Below are positions 1 to 9,200 of a DNA stretch of 64,000 bases, in pieces. The notes below the pieces were generated by a model. It was not told the origin of the DNA. It did no database searches and saw only the letters and a list, made by a program, of their open reading frames with translations. Position numbers and translations under genes: made by a program. Origin of the DNA: Closterium sp. NIES-65 (Eukaryota > Streptophyta > Zygnematophyceae > Desmidiales > Closteriaceae); assembly GCA_948144175.1 (NCBI GenBank), contig CANXME010002303.1, forward strand, positions 186,001 to 250,000, given 5' to 3'. Each line of letters starts with the position of its first letter. Position 1 is the stretch's first letter.

Positions 1-353
1 CCTAGAACAGCAGTCTCAATGCCCGGGTCGGGCGGGAAACACCGGTAACAGTCACCCTCATCACTAATAGTCACAGCAAGGATAGCATCAAAGTCAAGAT
101 CAAAGATAGCTACTCCCGCCCTAGACAGCTCGCCCCAGCGAGGGATCTCAGTGGCCTCAGGGAACTCGTGACGCCAAGCGTCCGTCAGGCGGCCAAAGCA
201 GCGCTGAGTGGAGTGCGCACCCCCGCACTGCTCACCAGCTCGGTCGCCGGTGCGGAGAACGTAGGTGCAGGGACCCGTACTCCCACCGTGCTGACGCGCC
301 GCGTACCACTCACGAAGCTGCTGAGGGGATAGGGTCTCCCGACTGCGCTGCTG

Positions 354-1397
354 CTAGTGGCGCGGACTACCACCGGAGACACTCCTCTGCGAAGAGCCGC
401 GACCTCCTCCTCCTCCTCCTCCGCCACCGCCTCCTCCACCGCCGCCACCTCCGCCACCTCCGCTCCCACCGCCACCGCCGCCGCCGCCTCCGCCTCCACT
501 GCCGCCACCGACACCTCCACCCCCGCCACCACTCCCACCACCACCCCCACCCCCTTTACTGCCTCCACTGCCGCCTCCACCGCCCCCGCTAGCTCCTCCA
601 GCGCCCTTGCCCCCCTTGCCCTTGCCAGAGCGACGCTTCCCACTAGGGGTAGACGCCGCACCGACCGACTCCAGACCAATGAGGTTGGCCGCAGCAGCAG
701 AGGCAACAGAGGGCAAAAGAGGGGAGGGGGAACACCCCTCAAAGATGGGGGTGCGCGGGTCACCACGAGAGGCCCCTACATCGACTATGCTCTTCTCCGC
801 TGCTAGAAGGGCCTTCTCGAGGAGGTCAATAGTGAGAGTGGTGGGACAGACTGAGAGAAAGTGGTCCCTGACTACGCGAAGGGAGTCAGGGAGGCGGGTG
901 ACTATGTAGTAGAGAGTGATGTACATGGGGGTGGGGTTCTTGGCGCAGAACTCAGCAGGAAGCGCAGCGCGGTAGCGAGTGTCACTAGTGCGGAGGTGTG
1001 TAATGAGGTCAGCGACTGTGGGAAAGGCAGTAAGGTCAGGGAAGAGGTATGGTAGCGTGAGGCGGCTCAGTGCAGCAGTGGCAGGGGAGGAGTAGCTTGC
1101 AACTACAGCGTCGTACAAGGTTTGAGCACTCTTGTACTGGCTAAAGTGCGCACGCTCAGAGGTAGGAAGGTGGCGACGCACAGCAAGACGTGCAGCAGCA
1201 TCGCGCGTGGCCCACTGTGAGCGAACAGTGGCGTCAGCATCAGCAGCAGGGGCAGGAGAGGCACCAGAGGTGAGGTCAAAGAGAGAGAGTCCGTCTGCCC
1301 TATCGCACTGTAAGAAAAGCTGCAGGTCATCTATCCAGACGTCAAAGTCAATGGCCCGACCCTCAGCGTCAAAAGTGAGGACACTAGGGGTAGCCAT
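354..1397 (-). pseudogene. copia gag polyprotein, N-terminal part, broken
   Basis: Reads from a MATPSVLTFDAEG start through the copia gag core (Ser/Ala-rich helical domain, then SRGDPRTPIFEGC), into a long poly-Gly tract near residues 260-330. The frame stops after a Ser-Gly-rich stretch, where related copies continue into a Gln-rich segment and a Cys/His finger. The homologous finger and pre-protease sequence is still present in bases 1-350 in another frame, so a frameshift in or near the Gly tract, or a nonsense change, breaks the polyprotein. The complementary strand gives a long Ala/Thr/Pro-rich ORF that is only a shadow. Confidence 0.8.
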
Positions 1398-1439
1398 GAC
1401 AGCAGTAGACTAGCAGCGCGAACAGTGGGGTAAGGGCAG

Positions 1440-2160
1440 TGCAGTGATAGAGGCGCTGCTCTTACCGGACAGGGCGGCTCGGGCGGCTCGGCGGCTCAGC
1501 AGGAACTGCAGCTCGGCGGCTCGGCGACTCGGCGGCTCGGGCGGCTCGGCGGCAACTACGGCTCGGCGACTCGGCGGCTCGGGTGGCTCGGGCGGCCCGG
1601 CGGTACGCCGGCTCGGCGGCAACTTCAGCTCGGCGTGCGGCGCCCCGGCGGCTCGGGCGGCTCAGGTGGCGCGTCAGCTCGGGCGGCTCGGGTGGCGCTG
1701 GCGGCTCGGCAGTAGCTCGGCGTCGCCGGGGGCTAGGTGGTGACGGCGGGGCCGCGTGAAGGTAGGGCCGGGGCCGGGAAGGGCGGGCGACGGGGCCAGC
1801 AGAGGCTGGGCCGGGGCCGGGAAGGGCAGCGTCGAGGCCGAGAAGGGCAGCGTCGGGGGGTAGGGGTAGGCGACGGGGCCAGCAGAGGCGGGGCCGGGTC
1901 GGGAAGGGCGGCATCGAGGCCGGGAAATGGCGGCGCCGGGGCCGCGGGGTAGGCGACGGGGCCGCAGGGCGGCAGATCGGGGCCGGGAAGGGCGGCGCCG
2001 GGGCCGGGAAGGGCAGCGCCGGGGCTGCGGGGTAGGCAACGGGGTCGCTAGGGCGGCGGATCGGGGCCGCGAGGGCGACGCGACGGGGCCGCTAAGGCGG
2101 CGCGACAGGGTCGAGAGAGGGGAGCGCGACTCGTCCAGGGGCTGAGCGCGCTCCGGGCAA
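1440..2160 (-). repeat. GC-rich minisatellite leader of element 1
   Basis: The stretch between gag and PBS is made of short degenerate repeats: GGCGGCTCG-type units at 1470-1720, then GGGGCCGGGAAGGGC-type units to about 2110. No coding capacity I trust. An equivalent but differently repeated leader occurs in every copia copy here. Confidence 0.75.
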
Positions 2161-2226
2161 GAGAAAAAGAATATCGAATCGGTGGGCCTTAGGAACAGTT
2201 CCCACGAGGGAACCTGCTCGATACCA

Positions 2227-2357
2227 TGAGAAAACTAGAATGAGAATGAATGAACTATGAAAGAGTTGGGTACAAGTACTAACCCTAATTGGGTTGTACC
2301 CCTTATGGGCTACCCCACTACAGCCTACACACATGTATAAGCTATAATGTTCTAACA
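2227..2357 (-). repeat. LTR of element 1 (131 bp)
   Basis: Starts TGAGAAAACTAG and ends TTCTAACA. It aligns throughout with the 131-133 bp LTRs at 36936, 43209, 50006 and 57310, sharing the block around GGGTTGTACCCC and CTACCCCACTA. The next base begins gag sequence of element 2. Confidence 0.85.
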
Positions 2358-2533
2358 TGTCACTAGTGCGAAGGTGCGTAATGAGGTCAGCGACTGTGGG
2401 AAAGGCAGCAAGGTCAAGGAACCGGTACGGCAGCATGAGGCGGCTAAGCGCAGCAGTGGCAGGGGAAGAGTAGCGTGCAATTACAGCATCGTACAAGGTC
2501 TGAGCACTCTTGTACTGGCTAAAGTGCGCACGC
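2358..2533 (-). pseudogene. gag fragment of element 2
   Basis: About 58 codons matching the gag segment around TLYDAV and LITHLRTSD of the other copies. It is bounded on the left by the inserted LTR of element 1 and on the right by a jump directly into leader repeats, so the gag start is also missing. Confidence 0.75.
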
Positions 2534-3345
2534 TCTGCTGCTCGGCGGCTTGGCTGCTGGGCGGCTCGCCGGTTCGGCTGCTGGGCGGCTCGGCGGCTCT
2601 GCTGCTGGGCGGCGCGGAAGGGGCCGGTAGAGACGGCGACGGGGCCGTAAAGGGTGGCGGCGAGGCCGCTGAGGGCGGCGACAGGGCCGCGAGGGTCGGC
2701 GGCGGGGCCGGTAGGGTTGGCGACGGGGCCGCTTAGGGTCGGCGACGGGGCCGAGAAGGTCGGCGACGGGGCCGCCTAGGGCGGCGACGGGGCCGCTGGG
2801 GGCGGCGACGGGGCCGCAAGGGCGGCAACGGGGCCGCAAGGGTCGGCGACGGGGCCGACGCGGGTCGGCGACGGGGCCGACAGGGCGGCGACGGGGCCGC
2901 AAGGGTGGGCGACGGGGCCGACAGGGCGGCGGCGGGGCCGCACGGGTCGGCGACGGGGCCGATAGGGCGGCGACAGGGCCGCTAGGGTGGCGACAGGGCC
3001 GCTAAGGGCGGAGACGGGGCCGCAAGGGCGGCGACAGGGCCGCTAAGGGCGGCAACGGGGCCGCATGGGTCGGCGACGGGGCCGACACGGGTCGGCGACG
3101 GGGCCGACAGGGCGGCGACGGGGCCGCAAGGGTCGGCGACGGGGCCGATAGGGCGGCGACGGGGCCGCTAGGGTTGGCTACGGGGCCGGCAGGGCGGCGA
3201 CGGGGCCGTGAGAGGGGGGGGGGCGCTAGGGGCCTGAGGAGGGCGCGACGGGCCGCTAAGGGCTAAGACGCGACGGTAGGTAGGGCACACGGGGCGCGAC
3301 TCGGGCAGAAGGAAAGCGCGCTCCGAGCAGGGAAAAAAAATCGTG
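2534..3345 (-). repeat. Minisatellite leader of element 2
   Basis: Tandem degenerate units of about 20 bp built on GGGGCCGCAAGGGCGGCGAC, more than 30 copies. No gene seen in it. Confidence 0.85.
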
Positions 3346-3455
3346 GTGGGCCCTTAGTAAGCGTTCCCACTAGGGAACCTGCACTATACCATGTGAGAAT
3401 CTGAGGAAGGAATGATTGCATTGAGCAGCATGAGGAGTACAAGTAGGAAACCCTA

Positions 3456-3680
3456 TGTCAAGAATAATATATATTTCTATATATTGTTTTGTAACTGCCT
3501 GTAGTGTAGACTAGTGTAGTTATATAATGTTCTATTTTGGTGGTGCACCTTTCATCTTGCCTATATGTACTGCTCGCTCTATAGTGAAAACCCTTCTTCT
3601 CTTTTCAATTCTCTCGACTCTACTCAACTTACTCGAACTCAACTAGCTATGGCTCCTTTAGCCTAGCTAAGCTTTTGACA
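3456..3680 (+). repeat. 5' LTR of the TRIM-like element
   Basis: 225 bp, TG...CA ends with a TGTCAA/TTGACA terminal inverted hexamer. AT-rich (TATATTTCTATATATTG) near the start, with CTCGACTCTACTCAAC near the end. Related to the solo LTR at 25357-25600. Confidence 0.92.
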
Positions 3681-3894
3681 TGGTACAGAGCACGTAACGC
3701 TCCTGGACTCCTGCTTCCGCTGCTACTAAGTGTTCTGCACGCCCCGTGGTGTGCCCTACTCTCGCGGCCCCGCCGCCCTTCTTAAGCGGCCCCGCCGCCC
3801 TACTGTCGCGGCCTTGCCGCCTCTCTACTGTCGCGGCCCCGCCGCCCTACGTCGCGGTCTCGCCGCCCTTCACTGCGGCCTCGCCGCCCGTGCG

Positions 3895-4265
3895 CCGACG
3901 TCTGCGAAGCCGCCGCCAGTGAGCCGCCGCCCGTGAGCCGCCAGTGGCCCGCCCGTGCGCCGACCGCCTGTGCGCCGCCCGTCCGTGAGCCGACGCCACC
4001 CGCGCGCAGCCCGACCGTGAGCCGGCGCCGCCCGTGAGCCGCCCGCCCGTGCGCCATCAGCCTGCCCGTGAGCCGCTGGCGCCGCCCGTGCGCCGCCCGT
4101 CCGTGAGCCGCCCGCCCGTGCGCCGCCCGCCCGTGCGCCGCCCGCCCGTGAGCCGCCCGCCCGTGAGCCGGCGCCACCCGTGGGCCGCCCGCCCGTGCGC
4201 CGCCCGCCCGTGAGCCGCCGCCTCTGAGCCGCCCGTCCGCGAGCCACCCGCCCGCCCGTGAGCCG
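3895..4265 (+). repeat. Interior minisatellite of the TRIM-like element
   Basis: Degenerate tandem units of about 13-14 bp (GTGAGCCGCCCGCCC and GTGCGCCGCCCGCC). The remaining interior (4266-4906) is C- and G-run-rich with T/C tracts. Nothing coding is supported. Confidence 0.8.
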
Positions 4266-4906
4266 CCCGTCTCCTACACCTGCGGTCCCGACCCCGTCCC
4301 GGCCATGCCTCGTCACCAGCTACGGCACACCGGGGGCACGTGCACCCCCCCCCCCCCTTCTTCCCGTCACCTGTCGCGGCTCCTTCGGGGGCCGCGACCT
4401 GAAAGGGGGGGGCAGTCGTCGCCCCCTCTGCCGCTTGCTTTGGCGCCCGGGGAGGCCGTGCGTCGCCCCCCCCCCCCCCCCCCCTCTTCTCCTCCTTCTT
4501 TTGTTCCCTCTGCTGCAGCTGCCGCTGGGGGGGAGGGTGTGGGAGTGTGGGGGAGCCCGGGGAGGGACTGGGGGTGGCGGGTGTGGGGGTGATGGGTGAT
4601 GTGTGGTCCCCTGGCCCTACGGCCCCATTCTCCTCCGTTTACCCCCCCCCCCCCCCTCTGCTGCTCCTGCAGCAGTGTGAGGGGGATGGGGAGGGGGAGG
4701 GGGAGGTTGAGGGGATGTAGGGGGTGACCAACCAGAGCCTACCACCTCCTCTCCTCTCTCTCTCCTCTCTCCCTTCTGTTCTCTGTTTTCTGCACTGGTT
4801 GTCACTGCTCCTGCCTACTGCTGCTACTTCAACTGCACTCTGCTTGGTGTACCCCATTATGGGGGCGTTGACTGCATATTCTTCCCTACAGGCACTTATG
4901 GGGGCG

Positions 4907-5131
4907 TGTCAAGAATAATATATATTTCTATATATTGTTTTGTAACTGCCTGTAGTGTAGACTAGTGTAGTTATATAATGTTCTGTTTTGGTGGTGCACC
5001 TTTCATCTTGCCTATATGTACTGCTCGCTCTTTAGTGAAAACCCTTCTTCTCTTTTCAATTCTCTCGACTCTACTCAACTTACTCGAACTCAACTAGCTA
5101 TGGCTCATTTAGCCTAGCTAAGCTTTTGACA
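4907..5131 (+). repeat. 3' LTR of the TRIM-like element
   Basis: 225 bp, near-identical to the copy at 3456. Followed by the CCCTA target-site copy. Confidence 0.92.
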
Positions 5132-5925
5132 CCCTAAAGTGTTGTACCCCATATTGACTACCCCACTACAGCCTAAACAGACTATAGCATATATAGTTTG
5201 ACATTTTCTTGATATGTCTACATTATCACAAAGCATAACAAGAACGTATAAAATGCTACACATGAATCCAACCATCAAGAATTCTTATAATCATGAATTA
5301 TAAACAACAATCACAAAAATATATTATAGTTCCCAGTAACACATAATACTGTATACTCCCGGAAAAAACACCCCCCCATAATTGTACACCCCCGGGTAGC
5401 TTGTGCGGGGTGGGTGTTATGACAGGCCTCGTTTCTACTATACCCCCCGTTTTGGCTGATTTTCTATAACAACCCCCTTTTCTTACGGATTCATTATTAT
5501 AGTCGTTAACGAGTAGCTGCAATACGGAAGAATATCGTGTGAATTTCTCCCTCGATGAAATTTCGCGGTACATTCAAAGGCAATCTGCCGAGATTTGCCC
5601 CCTCCCACTATTTCTCTGTCGCCACGTGCAGGTGAATCTTCCGTTGCAAGTGGCAAGAGAGGTGCCACATGCCATTTTCTGTTGGGAACAAATAAGTTAA
5701 GCGCCTCTGTCGTGTCAGTACTCAAGACACAAAACGAAGCAGCTCAAGTCGAAACAGCGCGAGTCAACCAACGAGGTTAACGTCGGAGGTTAAGGGAAAG
5801 TCAAAGGGCAGCGACCTTTGACCTGACGCAGCGCGACAGCAAGGACAAACAACTGACTCGACATTGAGCAGTTGCCCGAGTCGCACTGTATCGAACCGCA
5901 ACAGTAAAATTAGTTATAATGTCTC

Positions 5926-6056
5926 TGTGAAACTATGAGCAGAGGAATGAATTGACTAAGTCAGAGTTGGGTACAAATACAACCCTAGCAAACTGTACCC
6001 CATATGTGCTACCCCACTATAGCCTACAAACATGCATCAGCTATAATAATCTGACA
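5926..6056 (-). repeat. 3' LTR of the intact copia element
   Basis: 131 bp, TGTGAAACTATG to AATCTGACA. The polypurine tract lies immediately to its right (6057-6069, minus strand). Confidence 0.95.
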
Positions 6057-6260
6057 CACCCCCATAGGCAAAGTGGGGGAGAACAAGGGGTCACAAGACC
6101 AGTCAAGCAAAGCAAAACAAGCTCAGGGTGGATCACAAAGTCACCACACAGTCCGAGCACAAGAGCAAGGCCAGAGGCCAGTTCACATGCAGGAGTAAAG
6201 ACATATATATAAAACTAGACAAGCAAGAGCAGGTATATATATGTCAAAGTACAAGTAAAG

Positions 6261-9200
6261 TCAAGAAGAGAGCAAGTGAGGCAAGACAGGTACAAGACCC
6301 AGCTGGGTACAAAAGCGCTGATGGTCGCAAGGCGCAAGTGCCTTGGTGAACACATCAGCAGTGTTGGCCTCAGAGGCCACGTAAGCAAGTCGCAACTGAC
6401 CACGCTGCTGCAGCTCACGAGCAAGGAAGTAGCGGAGAGCAATGTGCTTCGTTCTGTGCTCCAAGCGCTGCTCTCGACACAAGGCCAACATGGCCTTGTT
6501 GTCTACGTACAGCACTGGAGGAGAACGAGGCAGCTCTCCAAGGTCAGTCAGCAGGTAGGTGAGCCAGCGAAGCTCCTGTGCAGCCATGGCCCCGGCGTAG
6601 ATCTCAGCCTCACAACTGGAGCCGAGAACCGAAGACGAGCGAGTAGACCGCCACGAGACAGAGCCGGAACCAAGGCTGAAGGTGTAACCCTGTGACGACC
6701 GCTGCGTAGCCTGGTCGTCAGCCCAAGAAGCGTCTGCGTGCCCAGTAAGGACCACTGGACTCCGCCCTCCAAGCACTAGTCCCATGCCCGACGTACTGCA
6801 CAGGTAGCGCAATACCCTCTTCGCTGCAGCCATGTGCTCTGGTCGGTGTCTCCCAGGAGCAACATAGCGTGCAAGGATGCTTAGAGGGTATGCAAGGTCA
6901 GGTCGAGTGCAGGTCATCAGGTACATGAGGCAGCCAACAAGCTCTGCATACGGACCACTCGACTCTACGGACTCATCCGAAGGCAGAGCTGAGAGTGAGT
7001 GGCGAGTAGGCAGAGGAGTGGCCTGAGGCGAGGAGTACGTGAAGCCGAAGCGCTGAAGGACCTGCTGCACCATGTGTGACTGAGTCAGGGTAATGGTGCG
7101 GCGTGCTCTGTCCCGAGTGATCTGCAAGCCAAGGTAGCTGCGCAGTTCACCCAGGTCTGTGCACGTGTGTCTCTTCAGCAGCTCGGACTTCACGTAGGCG
7201 AGTCCAGCAGTGTCCGCTGTGGCAAAGACCAAGTCGTCGACGTACACGAGGATGTAGAACGGCGGCAGGGAAGTGTCGGTGCGAAGAAACAGCGACGGGT
7301 CAGCAGTAGAAGGAGCAAACCCAAGAGCCGCAAGCGTAGTCCTCAGTGTGTCGTGCCACTCACGCGGTGCCTGGCGGAGACCGTAGACTGGCCGTCGGAG
7401 GCTCCACTGGGTGCCAGGAGGGAAAGTCCCAGTGAAGCCAGGCGGACGGCGCAGCCAGATCTCCTCGTGCAGGCTACCCTGCAAGAACGCAGTGCTGAAG
7501 TCGAGAGAGTGAAGCTCGTAGTCGCGCTGAGCGGCAATGTGCAGCAGCACCCGAAGAGTGGTCATCTTCGGGGTGGGAGAGAAGGTCTGAAAGTAGTCAA
7601 CTCCCTGCCGCTGACTGAAGCCACGAGCCACGTAACGCGCCTTGAAGACAGGCGGCGAGCCCGGCGGCCGCTTCACCCTGAAGATCCACATGCCACTGAC
7701 GATGTTCGCCCCAGGAGGGGGAACCGCGTCAACGTAGGTGCCTGTGGACTTCCAGGAAGCCATCTCTGCATCCATAGCTGCCTGCCACTGAGAGGAGTAG
7801 GGACCCTCTACGGCCTCCGCGTAAGAACGCGGAGTCGGGATGTCTAGTGCATCCGGGTCTCCCTCAGGGGCTAGCAGTAAAGACGCGAGACGAGGTGAAG
7901 CAGCGGCTAGACACTGGAACTCCTCCTGCCTGTCCTCTAGGACGTCCGTGCCAAGGGCACACTCACCCCCGACGGACGGAGGACAGGCGGACTCAGACTC
8001 AGCGACAAGACGAGCAGCGTAGTCTAGACGACAGCGCGCAGCAAAGTCGACAAGCTCAGTGACAAGGGCAGACGCAGCAGACGACTCAAAGGAAGGGTCA
8101 GTGACAGCAGTAGCAAGGAGACGCGTGACAGTAGGACTGGCAGCACGAAGAGAGTCCGACTCCGGGTCGGCAAGAGCAGGAAGAGAGGAAGCAGGAGGAG
8201 AAGGCAAAGGGGCACGCAGAGGAGCAGTGGACGGACGCAGTGACATCCGGTGCGTGCCAGGGACAGGAGGAGGACGCTGACGCGACCCGCGACCACTAGC
8301 GCGCTCAGTACGAACAGGCGACGCAGGACGAGACGCAGGCTCACGACGCTCAGTAAGACCTCCAGTCGGACCAGCGTAGGGAGAAGGAGCAGGCAAAGGG
8401 GAGGCAGGCTGTAGCTGTGGCTGTGACCGGACAGGCTGCGGACCCTCTAAGGAAGGAGGAGGAGGTGTAAGACCAAGAACCTGCTGCAGGAGCGGAACGA
8501 AGTACGGTCGAGGCCGCGCGGCGACGCCAGAAACAGCAGGAACAGCACCAGCACCCCCGGCAGGAGCACCCACTCCAGCAGCACCTCCAGCAGAACCACC
8601 AGAAGCTCCAGAACCTCCAGCAGCAGCACCAGGAGCACCGTCAGTCGGACCACCAACCGCAGGCTCAGCGCCAACGTCCTCAGCAGGACCAGCTCCAGGA
8701 GAACACTCAGACCCAGCAGCTCCAGCACCCACAGGACGAGCACCGCCAGGTCGCGTGGCAGCAGCGCCCTCCGCAGCCGAAGAACCACCAGCACCAGCGG
8801 CACGCCTCCAGCGCCGGGCAAACCACTCACGCAGCTCCTGTGGAGAGAGCGGCCCCCGGTGAGACGAAGCACCCCCAGGCACAGCACCTCCAGGCTCGGC
8901 ACCTCCCGGCTCAGCACCCCCAGGCTCAGTACCCCCAGACACAGCACCCCCAGGCACAGCACCCCCAGGCTCAGCACCCCCAGGCTCAGCACCCCCAGGC
9001 CCAGCACCCCCAGACTCCGCACCCCCAGGCTCAGCACCCCTAGACTCCGCACCCCCAGGCTCAGCTCCCGCAGCAGCACCGGAGTCACCAGTGACCTCGA
9101 CAGGCTCGACCGCGTCTACCTGAGACACACCTGAAGGGGCAGGACCCTGAGGGGGGAGGGGGACTACTGGGGGGGGACCTGGAACCAAGAAGAGGGGGGG

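Larger units (their letters stand above)
1..2357 (-). mobile_element. Ty1/copia element 1, 5' part (truncated by window edge)
   Basis: Minus-strand copia element entering from the left edge. Reading down the minus strand it shows a 131-bp 5' LTR (2227-2357), a PBS-like TGGTATCGAGCAGG just inside it, a hairpin at 2198-2213, a GC-rich leader, gag (354-1397) and the start of pol continuing past base 1. Its LTR abuts gag sequence of another copy at 2358, so it inserted into element 2. The 3' LTR and the second target-site copy lie outside the window. Confidence 0.85.
3456..5131 (+). mobile_element. Complete non-autonomous LTR retrotransposon (TRIM-like), 1,676 bp
   Basis: Two 225-bp LTRs (3456-3680 and 4907-5131) starting TGTCAA and ending TTGACA, with about three differences. 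They are flanked by the 5-bp target-site duplication CCCTA (3451-3455 and 5132-5136). A PBS-like TGGTACAGAGCAC starts directly after the left LTR, and a polypurine tract (TTATGGGGGCG) directly precedes the right LTR. The 1.2 kb interior holds only low-complexity GC-rich repeats, with no gag, protease, integrase or RT. It must have moved with proteins supplied in trans. It sits inside the LTR of element 2, whose two halves rejoin to 131 bp when it is removed. Confidence 0.93.
2358..5203 (-). mobile_element. Ty1/copia element 2, 5' remnant, interrupted by a TRIM-like element
   Basis: Minus strand. From right to left: a 131-bp LTR (3392-3455 plus 5137-5203, split by the insertion at 3456-5131), a degenerate PBS (TGGTATAGTGCAGG), hairpin 3363-3378, a GGGCCCACC box, a long minisatellite leader and a gag fragment (2358-2533) cut by element 1. 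The rest of the element would lie left of the window. Confidence 0.8.
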
